Shown one piece after another: positions 1 to 8,891 of a stretch of 17,408 nt of DNA. The notes beneath the pieces were generated by a model that saw only the letters and a program-made list of their open reading frames with translations, did no database searches and had not been told where the DNA came from. Positions within the stretch are counted from its first letter, which is position 1. Each line of letters begins with the position of its first letter. The position numbers and the translations under genes are program-made. Source of the DNA: an uncultured Clostridia bacterium (GTDB taxonomy: Bacteria; Bacillota; Clostridia; Christensenellales; UBA1242); contig CANQHL010000023.1 in the NCBI GenBank assembly GCA_947623775.1, positions 1-17,408 of the forward strand, in the 5' to 3' direction.

Positions 1-1
1 A

Positions 2-3000
2 CAGTTTGGCAGTGAAATAACAGGGCTTCCTGTTCCAACAATGGTAGGAATGCAAGCTAGATGGCAATGTTTGGCTGACGATAAAATATATGCAGATGGA
101 GACAAGTTGTTATCTGTTGGTTTGTCAACGGCAGAAGGTTTTATCCTAAACTTTAAGGCGGTATGGGAACCTGTTCCTCATGACATTACAATCAACTTCG
201 ATCCAAATGAGCTGAGTATTAAAATTGGAAACAGCGAGATCGTAAGTGGTACAAAACGAACTCTTCTATATGGAGTTGACCAACTTAAACTTGTGATCAC
301 ATTTAGTGACAGTTATAAAAAGGGTTATGAATTTGAGTATGATGAAATTCCAGGAATTGTAAATTTACAAGTAGATGGAGTCACCATTCAAGACCTTCAA
401 GAAGATTGTTCAATTTCATTTAGAGTGGTGCCAAGTGAATGGAAGATGACGATTACCGCTAGTTATGTCGAGGATTACACCATAACAGTTGATGGTGAGC
501 CACGAGAAAAACTTGGCGATAACATAGTAAAAGCATTCACTGGGCAAGAGGTTGTGATAACTTTCACCGCAAACAAAGGTTATGTATTTAAAGATGACAG
601 TTTGGCGTTTGGTGGTGATTGCGAAAGACAATATGAAATTACTGATGATGGAAAAACTTTGATTTTTACATGGGTTGGCTTCACTTATGATGCTTCATTA
701 AGTGTTTCGGCACAACCTGGCGAAATAAATATAAGTTTTGACAACGTTTCATTAAAATTCACCGGTTTGAAATTCTCCGTTAAAGATCCTTGGCCTACAC
801 ATAACAGCAATCAAAACTATTCAGTTGACACAAATGGAGGCTCATACCCAATCTACATTGGCACAACATTAACAATAACTGGAACATTAAGTTATGGTTA
901 TAATGATGTCAGCCTTTCAGCATTCAATCTTTTAATGGAAAGTGTAGATTATGTTGACTTCGTTCATTGCGAATTTGATTCAGAACACAATATCTATACA
1001 TTTGAAATACAACTTTCACGTTATGATGAAGACTTCAAAATTGTATTTGATTGTGTGGGAAGAGAATACAAATTCAGCATTACGGCGGAAGATCCAAATC
1101 TTGGAGAAATAACTTCAGATCCAACACCGACAGTGAGGTATGGAGAAGCATTGACTTTAAGTCAAAGAGAACTTGAACGTACATACAGATTTAAGGGTTG
1201 GTATATTGGAACAACCAAAATCAGCAAAGATAATGGTGAAGAAAATGGAACATGGAGCTTTGTACTTGGTATAGACCTAAATAAGACACTACTTGAAACG
1301 GCTAATGAAGATGGCTATATCGAAATTGTTGCACAATATGAACGTAAAATGGTTGACGAGCGAATCAGTGTAACAGGCAAAGGCTCAGTTACTGCCACTC
1401 AAGGAGAAGCAACAGTTGATATTGCTTCAAATGATTATGCTGTAATAAACATTAAACAAGGTGAAGATCTTATTATAAAATTAATTCCTGATTTTGGATA
1501 CGTTATTGGCACATTGAAATTTGACGGCACTGAGGTGCAAATAAGTGACTATATTAATACCGATAACGACACTCTTACTATACTGATTGATCTAGATAAT
1601 CCGGTTAAATCAATTGAAATTTCATTTACGGCAGGAGATGCAATAATATATGTGATGGCAAAAACGTCAGTTTTGAAAATGACCAATGAAAGAACTGATG
1701 CAGGCGGCAGCATTTATCTTGCAGATGCAAATGGAAATAAGGTTGGCGATGATCAATATTCTGCACCAGACAGCGGAAAATTAATAATCGGTGCAAACTA
1801 TTCGATAAATTCAAAAACCGATAAGGTATTGTACTTTATTGTAGAACCAAAAGATGGCTTCACTCCAAATGTTGTCGCAACGCAAGGCACAACATTGAAT
1901 GTTACTACAAGAAATGGAATAAGCATTTATGCTGTTATGGGACTTAAAGACGGAAACCGTGTAGAAGTAATCTTTACGGCGAAAGAGAACATTGTTAACA
2001 TTCACTTTGAAGTTGAAGGACAATCCGATTTCGTTATGGCAGGAAGAGTGGAAGTTGACACATCTTCAGGCCGTATCACATCCAGCCCTGCAAACTTACA
2101 CTATGTAAATGTGGGTATAATTACAAATGAGAATCTTATATTCAACCTGTATTTAAATCCTGCGTTTAAATTTGCAGTTGGAAGTGATGGTGTAGTTCAT
2201 TATGGCATAATGTATGGTGGAACAACAGAATTTGCAGAAGAAAACATTGAAGCGGGCGCAATTGAATTAAGTGACGTTTTAGCAACGGGATTTAGCAGTA
2301 AATTGTCGTTTACAATTAAAAATGTTACAACAGATGCAACAATTGTGTTCTATGTTATACCAAAAGAATTTAACATCAAATTTGTTGATGGTGATCAAGA
2401 AATCACCATGTCGAAAAAGATTATCTATGGACAATCTTGGTCATTAAACTCACTCCCTGATGATGAAAAGGGCAGAATTCTTACAACAAGAAAAAATTAC
2501 ACGTTCCTAGGCTACTTTACAAAACCAAGTGCAAACGGTATTCAAGTTGTCAACAAATATGGTGAAATAGAAAATGTATGGGGATTCAGCGGGTACAACA
2601 ACGCCACCCCAACAGGCGTATATGTCACAGATGATAACTATAATCCGGACACTGAAACATTTACACTGTATGCAGCATGGGGACATGATCGGGCTACGTT
2701 AGAAATAAGCTTTGTATTACAAAGTCTGGCACTTGATCATCCTGAATATTCTATTGAAACAATGATTACAAATTATCAAAACCTTAGAGGCGAAGAGCAA
2801 ATTTACATAGAGCAGAGCAATCCTTGGCAGGCATCTATTATTGTTGGAAGCAAGTTAAACATCAGTGCTATTCAATTTGAAGGATATATATTTGAAAAAT
2901 TCGTTCTTCAACTTGGAAATTCTGACGGTGCTACAAGACCTGAATCATTTACACTTGATATTGCGGAGGCAGGAGGAAAATACATCTTGCAAGTATATTA

Positions 3001-4474
3001 CAAACCTATATTAACAATTCAAGTTGTGAATTTAAGCAATAGTGAACCAAATTGCGGAAGCAGTTTCGGTAGACAGAATGGAACAGATATAACAGATGGT
3101 TGCTTTGCTCATGACGCAGAACTGACGATTGTTGCATTGGCAAATGAGGGCTTCACCTTTATTAAATGGGTGATGATAAAAAATGGTGAACTTGAAGATA
3201 TATTCGGCGTGAAAAACTCAAGCGGTGAATATACTTACACATTCCCAGCAACAACTGAACCTATAACATTAGTTGCTTACTTTGAGGGCAAGAAAGTCAA
3301 CCTTTCATTTGATTCTCGAGATATTGACGACAAACATGATGTTATCGAAAAGAGATTGAATGGAAATCCAATCACAGAGAATCAGATTGAAGCCCATGTA
3401 GGCGATGTGTTTGAAGTTGAAATTTGGAAGAACAAAGGTTTTGGATTTGATTTTGAGAGTGCAGGACTTGCAATTGAATCAATTTCACAATCAAATGTAT
3501 ATCTATTTGAAATAAAATTGACGGTAGATGTTTTGGAAGCCGATGGTGACAATGCTTATAAGAAAGACATTAAGATAGGATTTACTCGCGAGTTAATGTC
3601 AATTGCATTCAATTACTTTGTTGAAGATGCAGCCGAGGAATCGGAAAATTCAAGAGGCGGTTATGTAAACATAAGTGATGCAAATGGAAATACCAAGGCA
3701 ATTGAAAATGGTGGATCATATCAAGCCATTTATGGTGACAATTTCGCATTAAATATTATTGCAAACGACAATTATCGTTCCGTTGCAATAATTATGATAC
3801 GCGACAAAGAAAACGTTGGACAGGATACGATAAACCTTGACCTATACAAAAACTCGAACGGGCAAATCAGAATCACTCAAGCATTTTTGGATAGATACTT
3901 TGAATACACGGCAGAAATTCAAGTCACATTTGAACGCCTTAAATGGGATGATGAGGAAATTATTGGAACGCTTTACACCATTGAGGGAGAAGGTGAGGAC
4001 GCATATGTGGTTGCAAACTTCTCAGGTAAAGGTGAAGAAGAAAATCCATATTTAATCTCAACCGTAAAAGAATTTGCTTTATTATCATTCTTGGTAAATG
4101 GCGGTTATAAAAATGCTGACGGAATAAAATATAGTGAGTTATACTATGAAGTTATAAGTGATTTAGACTTTAGTGGACGATTCTGGGAACCTATTGGAAC
4201 AGAAGAAAATCCATTTAATGGCTATATCAACCTTGGAAAATGTGATTTCAATGGTGTACAACATTATAGAACTTATTCCGATCCAAGCACATCTCACAGA
4301 GGGTTATTCTGGCATGTGGGAGAAAATGGTGAGATAGAAGAAGATAAGAGTATATTGCTTACAATTTTGCTTTCAATTCTCATACCTATATTCGTTCTTT
4401 TAATCATTTTAATAATTATTTTAATATTAAGAAAGAGAAGAAAGGACGACATTGATGATATAGCAAATGAATAA
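2..4474 (+). CDS. Giant InlB-repeat cell-surface protein, C-terminal part (5' truncated by window edge)
   Basis: The reading frame is open from nucleotide 2, so the Met codon at 41 is internal and the gene begins upstream; about 1490 residues are visible. The protein is a string of beta-rich modules with a recurring pattern: G, alternating hydrophobics, then G[YF].F. Examples are GQEVVITFTANKGYVF (near nt 540), GEDLIIKLIPDFGYV (near 1460), GSKLNISAIQFEGYIF (near 2850) and DAELTIVALANEGFTF (near 3115). This matches the divergent InlB B-repeat style. Two stretches look like classic Listeria-Bacteroides repeats: nt ~1120-1345 (FKGWYIG, ending IVAQYE) and nt ~2400-2680 (YTFLGYFTKP, ending LYAAWG). 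Near nt 4020-4225 there is a GLUG-like segment (FSGKGEEENPYLIS, DLDFSG, WEPIGT). The C-terminus has one ~25-residue hydrophobic helix (nt ~4350-4430), then RKRRK and an acidic tail, so it is membrane anchored with the repeats outside. No LPXTG sortase motif is seen. Likely an adhesin or envelope protein; the ligand is unknown. Confidence 0.85.
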   Translation, partial: QFGSEITGLPVPTMVGMQARWQCLADDKIYADGDKLLSVGLSTAEGFILNFKAVWEPVPHDITINFDPNELSIKIGNSEIVSGTKRTLLYGVDQLKLVITFSDSYKKGYEFEYDEIPGIVNLQVDGVTIQDLQEDCSISFRVVPSEWKMTITASYVEDYTITVDGEPREKLGDNIVKAFTGQEVVITFTANKGYVFKDDSLAFGGDCERQYEITDDGKTLIFTWVGFTYDASLSVSAQPGEINISFDNVSLKFTGLKFSVKDPWPTHNSNQNYSVDTNGGSYPIYIGTTLTITGTLSYGYNDVSLSAFNLLMESVDYVDFVHCEFDSEHNIYTFEIQLSRYDEDFKIVFDCVGREYKFSITAEDPNLGEITSDPTPTVRYGEALTLSQRELERTYRFKGWYIGTTKISKDNGEENGTWSFVLGIDLNKTLLETANEDGYIEIVAQYERKMVDERISVTGKGSVTATQGEATVDIASNDYAVINIKQGEDLIIKLIPDFGYVIGTLKFDGTEVQISDYINTDNDTLTILIDLDNPVKSIEISFTAGDAIIYVMAKTSVLKMTNERTDAGGSIYLADANGNKVGDDQYSAPDSGKLIIGANYSINSKTDKVLYFIVEPKDGFTPNVVATQGTTLNVTTRNGISIYAVMGLKDGNRVEVIFTAKENIVNIHFEVEGQSDFVMAGRVEVDTSSGRITSSPANLHYVNVGIITNENLIFNLYLNPAFKFAVGSDGVVHYGIMYGGTTEFAEENIEAGAIELSDVLATGFSSKLSFTIKNVTTDATIVFYVIPKEFNIKFVDGDQEITMSKKIIYGQSWSLNSLPDDEKGRILTTRKNYTFLGYFTKPSANGIQVVNKYGEIENVWGFSGYNNATPTGVYVTDDNYNPDTETFTLYAAWGHDRATLEISFVLQSLALDHPEYSIETMITNYQNLRGEEQIYIEQSNPWQASIIVGSKLNISAIQFEGYIFEKFVLQLGNSDGATRPESFTLDIAEAGGKYILQVYYKPILTIQVVNLSNSEPNCGSSFGRQNGTDITDGCFAHDAELTIVALANEGFTFIKWVMIKNGELEDIFGVKNSSGEYTYTFPATTEPITLVAYFEGKKVNLSFDSRDIDDKHDVIEKRLNGNPITENQIEAHVGDVFEVEIWKNKGFGFDFESAGLAIESISQSNVYLFEIKLTVDVLEADGDNAYKKDIKIGFTRELMSIAFNYFVEDAAEESENSRGGYVNISDANGNTKAIENGGSYQAIYGDNFALNIIANDNYRSVAIIMIRDKENVGQDTINLDLYKNSNGQIRITQAFLDRYFEYTAEIQVTFERLKWDDEEIIGTLYTIEGEGEDAYVVANFSGKGEEENPYLISTVKEFALLSFLVNGGYKNADGIKYSELYYEVISDLDFSGRFWEPIGTEENPFNGYINLGKCDFNGVQHYRTYSDPSTSHRGLFWHVGENGEIEEDKSILLTILLSILIPIFVLLIILIIILILRKRRKDDIDDIANE

Positions 4475-4479
4475 TCATA

Positions 4480-4506
4480 AACCCCAACAATTGAGTTGGG
4501 GTTTTT
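4480..4506 (+). terminator. Intrinsic terminator after the surface-protein gene
   Basis: A perfect 9-bp stem, AACCCCAAC (4480-4488) with GTTGGGGTT (4495-4503), a 6-nt loop, and a T run through 4506. It starts six bases after the stop codon at 4472-4474. It separates the surface protein gene from spoIVA. Confidence 0.93.
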
Positions 4507-4762
4507 GATTTGCTTAAAAATGAAAAAACTGAACATCTAAATTTAATGTCGTAAGAGCGTTTTTACACATAAAATCCAATGAACAAGATGACAAGGAAAG
4601 AAAATATTACGTAAGTCTTGTCATAAAATATACAAAATAAGGCACAATCATGAAAAGACGAAAAATTACAAACACCGATTACCATACAACCATGCGAGAC
4701 GATGAATTAACAAATTTTAGTGCAATTTGACCTTAAAAATACTTGAAAAATTTTCATTTTTG
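4507..4762. other. Non-coding spacer with an inverted repeat, between the surface-protein gene and spoIVA
   Basis: I see no credible gene here. The one clear structure is a perfect 8-bp inverted repeat, ATGACAAG (4588-4595) and CTTGTCAT (4617-4624), with a 21-nt spacer and no T run. It could be an operator or the stem of a small RNA hairpin. A CATACAAC box at 4683-4690 looks somewhat like a sporulation -10 element, but has no convincing -35 partner. Confidence 0.5.
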
Positions 4763-4791
4763 TTATATTTGCCATTTTATCATCATAGATT
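4763..4791 (+). promoter_or_regulatory. Candidate SigE-type promoter for spoIVA
   Basis: TTATATT at 4763-4769 and CATAGATT at 4784-4791 are separated by 14 bp. They fit the mother-cell SigE pattern (-35 like KMATATT, -10 like CATACAAT) with one or two mismatches. Transcription would begin near 4798, just before the Shine-Dalgarno at 4804-4808. SigE control of spoIVA is established in Bacillus subtilis; its use here is inferred from these boxes. Confidence 0.45.
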
Positions 4792-4813
4792 ATCTTGTCG
4801 CATGGAGGATAAA

Positions 4814-6289
4814 ATGGAAAAATTTGAAATTTATGAAGATATTAAGTCACGCACTAATGGCGACATATATATTGGTGTTGTTGGACCTGTGAGGGTGGGA
4901 AAATCAACTTTTATCACGCAATTTATGCAAAAACTTGTTGTTCCGAACATTGAAGAAAAGTTTGGCAAGGAAAGAACGATTGATGAACTCCCGCAATCGG
5001 CCGATGGCAAAACGATTATGACCACACAACCGCATTTTGTTCCAAATGAAGCGGTTAAAATCAAAATTGCAAATGCAGAAATGAAAGTTCGAATGATTGA
5101 CTGTGTGGGCTATGTTGTAAGTGGCGTGATGGGGCATACAGAGGGAGATAAACCACGACTTGTTAAAACCCCATGGTCAGAAGAGGAGATGCCTTTTGAG
5201 GAAGCAGCGGAAATGGGTACAGACAAGGTTATAAAAGAACATTCAACAATTGGCATTGTTGTCACCACCGATGGTTCAGTCACTGATATTCCGCGGGCAA
5301 ATTATGTGGATGCGGAAGAGCGAGTGATTGCACAAATGAAGTCAACAGGCAAACCATTTGTTGTTGTGCTTAACTGCAAAAATCCGACATCAGGCGAGAG
5401 CAAGAAACTTGCTGCATCTTTAAATGCAAAGTATGATGTACCTGTAATCAATATGAACGCACTTGAAATGAAAGAAGATGATGTGGACAACATTATTGAA
5501 AATGTGCTGATGGAATTTCCTGTAACCTCAATCAAAGTATCCATGCCTGAATGGCTTCGCGCACTTGATTTTGATAGTGAAATTATTGGTGAAATTTCAC
5601 AAGAGATGAAGAAGTTGAGTTTAAACTTAAACAAACTCGCCGATGCAACAAAAAATCAAATTGCATTTGCTGAAAGTGCATCATTTGAGCCTATCACAGT
5701 TTCAACCATAGAGGCGGGTAATGGTACAATCAGATTTAATGTGGTTCCAAAAGAGGGATTGTTTTATCAGGTTTTGTCGCAACAATGTGGTTATACAATC
5801 GCAGACGACTTTCAACTTGTTTCTTGCATTAAAGAAATGGCGTTTGCAAAACAAGAGTACGACAAATTGAGAGGCGCACTCGAAGAAGTTAAACAAACGG
5901 GCTACGGAGTTGTTGAACCTAAGCGAGAAGATATGGAACTCGGTGAGCCAGAAATAATCAAGCAAGGCAACCGTTATGGTGTTAAGATAAAAGCCACGGC
6001 ACCAAGTTTGCATATAATTCGTGTTGATGTGGAAACTGAAGTCACACCGATTGTCGGGAATGAGGACCAAAGTCAGGAGTTGGCGAAAAATCTTGTTGAA
6101 CAATTTGACATCGACCCTCAATCAATATGGGATACAAACATTTTAGGCAAAAGTTTATATAGTTTGGTTGGTGACAGCATAAACACGAAGATTGTCTTAA
6201 TGCCTGTTGAGGCACAAAGAAAGATGAGAAAAACCCTTTCACGAATAGTCAATGAGGGAAAAGGTGGTGTGCTTTGCATATTGCTTTAA
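4814..6289 (+). CDS. spoIVA: Stage IV sporulation protein A, spore coat morphogenetic ATPase
   Basis: SpoIVA is the ATPase that polymerises on the outer forespore membrane in the mother cell and forms the basement layer of the spore coat, tethered by SpoVM. The protein is 491 aa, against 492 in B. subtilis, and is recognisable along its whole length. The Walker A is GPVRVGKST with the Lys at residue 30. The TIMTT stretch puts Thr at residues 70 and 71, the same places as the family's sensor threonines. DCVGY, EHSTIGIVVTTDGS and KQTGYGV are also conserved, and the C-terminus GGVLCILL corresponds to the conserved hydrophobic end that contacts SpoVM. I chose the ATG at 4814 because GGAGG (4804-4808) lies 5 nt upstream and the product begins MEKFEIYEDI, like known SpoIVA. 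The in-frame ATGs at 4727 and 4802 are rejected; 4802 overlaps the Shine-Dalgarno. It is flanked by terminators, so is probably monocistronic. Confidence 0.97.
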   Translation: MEKFEIYEDIKSRTNGDIYIGVVGPVRVGKSTFITQFMQKLVVPNIEEKFGKERTIDELPQSADGKTIMTTQPHFVPNEAVKIKIANAEMKVRMIDCVGYVVSGVMGHTEGDKPRLVKTPWSEEEMPFEEAAEMGTDKVIKEHSTIGIVVTTDGSVTDIPRANYVDAEERVIAQMKSTGKPFVVVLNCKNPTSGESKKLAASLNAKYDVPVINMNALEMKEDDVDNIIENVLMEFPVTSIKVSMPEWLRALDFDSEIIGEISQEMKKLSLNLNKLADATKNQIAFAESASFEPITVSTIEAGNGTIRFNVVPKEGLFYQVLSQQCGYTIADDFQLVSCIKEMAFAKQEYDKLRGALEEVKQTGYGVVEPKREDMELGEPEIIKQGNRYGVKIKATAPSLHIIRVDVETEVTPIVGNEDQSQELAKNLVEQFDIDPQSIWDTNILGKSLYSLVGDSINTKIVLMPVEAQRKMRKTLSRIVNEGKGGVLCILL

Positions 6290-6346
6290 AGCATAACCGA
6301 TGAAGTTTCGCACACATCTTTATTTAATTTGAAAATTTAATAAACT

Positions 6347-6379
6347 AAGACTTGAAAGACTTTATTTCAAGTCTTTTTT
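6347..6379 (+). terminator. Intrinsic terminator after spoIVA
   Basis: A perfect 11-bp stem, AAGACTTGAAA (6347-6357) with TTTCAAGTCTT (6365-6375), a 7-nt loop, and a T run through 6379. It lies 58 nt past the spoIVA stop codon. Confidence 0.92.
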
Positions 6380-6381
6380 AC

Positions 6382-6410
6382 TAGACAATTTTGATTTAAA
6401 ATGGTATATT
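6382..6410 (+). promoter_or_regulatory. SigA-type promoter of pcrA, with start site at the ATG
   Basis: TAGACA (6382-6387) and TATATT (6405-6410) are separated by exactly 17 bp. The expected start site, seven bases past the -10 box, is 6417, which is the A of the pcrA ATG. No Shine-Dalgarno is present between the -10 box and the ATG. The promoter therefore predicts a leaderless mRNA. Confidence 0.65.
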
Positions 6411-6416
6411 ATATGT

Positions 6417-8642
6417 ATGAATTTTGACTTAAACACATTAAATGAACAACAACTTGCACCATTAAAAGAAATAAATGGTGCCATATTGGTAACTGCGGGA
6501 GCAGGCTCAGGCAAAACCAGACTTCTCACGCACCGAGTTGCCTATTTAATCAAGGAATGCGGGGTGGATCCATTCAAGATTCTCGCCATAACTTTTACAA
6601 ACAAAGCGGCGGGAGAGATGAAAGAAAGGATAAGCGGAATGGTGTCGGGAGCGGATAGAGTTTGGATTTCAACTTTCCACTCTATGTGCGCAAAGATTTT
6701 GAGAATGGATATTTCATATCTTCCGCCGTTTACGCGTGATTTTTCCATTTATAGTGAGAGCGATAGTGAAAAGGCAATAAAGGAAGTTTTGACAACAGAG
6801 ACAGGTGACGACAAACTGAAAAAATCCGTTGCCTATCATCTTTCAAATTGGAAAAACGGAAATCAGACGCTGGAAGAGTATGTCGAGACGCATGAAGATG
6901 AAAATGATATGCGGAAAATCGGACGTTTTATGAAGGCGTATCAAGACAAATTAATGAAAAACAACGCACTTGATTTTGATGATTTGCTTGTGAAAACGGT
7001 TGAGCTTTTTGAAAAAAATCCTCAAATTTTATCATACTATGCCAATAGATTTGAGTACATTTTGGTTGATGAATTTCAAGATACAAACCTCGTACAATAC
7101 AAAATTGTAAAACTGCTTGCAAGCGTACATAAAAATGTGTTTGCAGTTGGTGATGAAGATCAATGTATATATTCGTGGCGTGGGGCAAACTTTCAAAACA
7201 TTTTCAATTTTAAGAAGGATTTTGAGGGTGCAAAGGTGTTTAAACTTGAAAGAAATTATCGTTCCAGCCCAGAAATAATAGCCGTTGCAAACAACGTTAT
7301 AAAAAACAACACTTCGCGATTAAATAAAAATATGTGGACTGAAAATGCAAGTGGTGAGAAACCTGTTTTGTTTAATGCTTATGATGAACGTGACGAAGCA
7401 CTGTTTGTTGCCAAGACAATAACAAAACTTGTTGCTGACGGATATTCCTATAATGATATTGCCGTTTTAATGCGTATCAATGCACTTTCGCGTAACTTAG
7501 AAGAGGCGTTTTTGTCCTATGATATTCCACACCGAATTTATGGTGGCTTCAAGTTTTATGAAAGGGCGGAAATAAAAAATATAATCAATTATTTAAGGCT
7601 TTTTGTAAACCTTAAAGACGATGTGGCGTTTGCAAGAATAATCAATTTTCCAAAACGAGGAATAGGTGATGGCACACTTGCCAAACTAGGTCAAACAAAT
7701 TATCAACTTTCATTGCTTGAAAACTGCTTAAGCCTTGAGGAAGCTAATCCGTTAAGAAAAAAATTTGCTTCATTTATTGATGCGTACAACACGGCAAAAG
7801 AATATGTCTCTCTTCCTCTTCCTGATTTCGTGGAGAAAGTGTTGAAAGTTTTTGCAATAAGGAATGCGTACAATTTGAAAGATGAAGAAGATATGAACAG
7901 ATTACTTAACATAGAACAATTTGTTTCATCGGTTAAAGAATATGTTGCACTCAATCCGGAAGCGGATTTAAATGATTACTTGCAAAACATAACTCTATCA
8001 TCTGAAAATGATGAAATTGGTCAATCAGGTGCCGTGACGATAGCCACTGTTCATGCGGTTAAGGGGCTTGAGTTTAAAGCGGTGTTTATCATTGGACTTG
8101 AAGAGGGGATATTCCCTATTTCGCGTGCATTCAATTCAAATGCCGAACTTGAGGAAGAAAGACGGCTGATGTATGTTGCCATCACAAGAGCGGAGAAAAA
8201 ATTATATTTGTCGCACGCCTCAAAAAGATACTTATATAGAGAAAGCCAATATCAAACGCCAAGCCGTTTTGCAAGGGAACTTGGCTTGCTATCATTGCAG
8301 AGTGTAAACAAGCCGCGTGAGAATTTATATTCATCTTATGGGGATAATAACTTTGCAAACCGCACAAATTATAAAAATGAAAGCATGAGTTATGGTGGCG
8401 GTTATTCCAAGACGGGCAAAAACATTGTTGACACATCATCATTCTTTAAAAAGGAAGAGAAGAAAGAGAATGTAAAAGATGTTTCCATTTACAAAGTCGG
8501 ACAAAGCGTTGTACATCCGAAATTCGGAACGGGGACAATCGTGGACATCACTCCAGATGGTCTTGTTGGTGATATTATTTTTGATGGTGTGGGAAAGAAA
8601 AGTTTGATGCTTGAACTTGCACCTCTTGAAATAATATCATAA
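6417..8642 (+). CDS. pcrA: ATP-dependent DNA helicase PcrA (UvrD/Rep family, SF1A)
   Basis: PcrA is a 3'-5' DNA helicase used in nucleotide excision repair, rolling-circle replication and removal of recombination and transcription blocks. At 741 aa it has the usual length. All SF1 motifs are visible in order: motif I AGAGSGKTR (Lys at residue 33), Ia TFTNKAA, II VDEFQDTN (~216), III GDEDQCIYSWRGA (~245), IV LERNYRSS (~277), V TVHAVKGLEF (~544) and VI LMYVAITRAEKKLYLSH (~583). A flexible Gly/Ser/Asn linker follows, then a C-terminal Tudor-like domain starting at YKVGQSVVHPKFGTGTI (~690), which in PcrA/UvrD contacts RNA polymerase. The start at 6417 gives the usual short N-terminus before motif I; it has no Shine-Dalgarno. 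ligA follows, the classic Bacillota order. Confidence 0.96.
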   Translation: MNFDLNTLNEQQLAPLKEINGAILVTAGAGSGKTRLLTHRVAYLIKECGVDPFKILAITFTNKAAGEMKERISGMVSGADRVWISTFHSMCAKILRMDISYLPPFTRDFSIYSESDSEKAIKEVLTTETGDDKLKKSVAYHLSNWKNGNQTLEEYVETHEDENDMRKIGRFMKAYQDKLMKNNALDFDDLLVKTVELFEKNPQILSYYANRFEYILVDEFQDTNLVQYKIVKLLASVHKNVFAVGDEDQCIYSWRGANFQNIFNFKKDFEGAKVFKLERNYRSSPEIIAVANNVIKNNTSRLNKNMWTENASGEKPVLFNAYDERDEALFVAKTITKLVADGYSYNDIAVLMRINALSRNLEEAFLSYDIPHRIYGGFKFYERAEIKNIINYLRLFVNLKDDVAFARIINFPKRGIGDGTLAKLGQTNYQLSLLENCLSLEEANPLRKKFASFIDAYNTAKEYVSLPLPDFVEKVLKVFAIRNAYNLKDEEDMNRLLNIEQFVSSVKEYVALNPEADLNDYLQNITLSSENDEIGQSGAVTIATVHAVKGLEFKAVFIIGLEEGIFPISRAFNSNAELEEERRLMYVAITRAEKKLYLSHASKRYLYRESQYQTPSRFARELGLLSLQSVNKPRENLYSSYGDNNFANRTNYKNESMSYGGGYSKTGKNIVDTSSFFKKEEKKENVKDVSIYKVGQSVVHPKFGTGTIVDITPDGLVGDIIFDGVGKKSLMLELAPLEIIS

Positions 8643-8891
8643 TATAAAAATTGATAATCTGAAAAATAAAAACAATGGCAAAATAATAATAAAAAAATAT
8701 TGTTAAAAATAAGGAAAAATGCAAAAATTAATAATTAAATTTTTAAATTAAAATAATGATTTATTTAAATAAAAAAATAATTAAATTTGTAAATAAAAAA
8801 ATAATGTTTTTTAAAACAAAATAAAACATTTTCAAACCATTTATTTCGCCCATCTGGTGCGGAAAAGAAATGTATAAAAAAGGAATAAAAG
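8643..8891. other. Extremely AT-rich spacer between pcrA and ligA
   Basis: These 249 nt are almost pure A and T up to about 8840, with many runs of five or more A or T. They hold weak dyads such as AATGTTTT (8803-8810) with AAAACATT (8823-8830). A short GC island at 8847-8862 can form a small bulged hairpin just before the ligA ribosome binding site. I see no gene, no clear intrinsic terminator and no promoter I would commit to, so co-transcription of ligA with pcrA is possible but not shown. Confidence 0.6.

Noticed and set aside
41..43. ATG at 41 as the true start of the surface-protein gene
   Set aside because: The frame is open to the window edge, no signal peptide follows, and the sequence begins in the middle of a repeat module.
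4727..4813. Upstream in-frame ATGs (4727, 4802) as the spoIVA start
   Set aside because: They add a non-homologous N-terminus, 4727 lies before the candidate promoter, and 4802 overlaps the Shine-Dalgarno that serves 4814.
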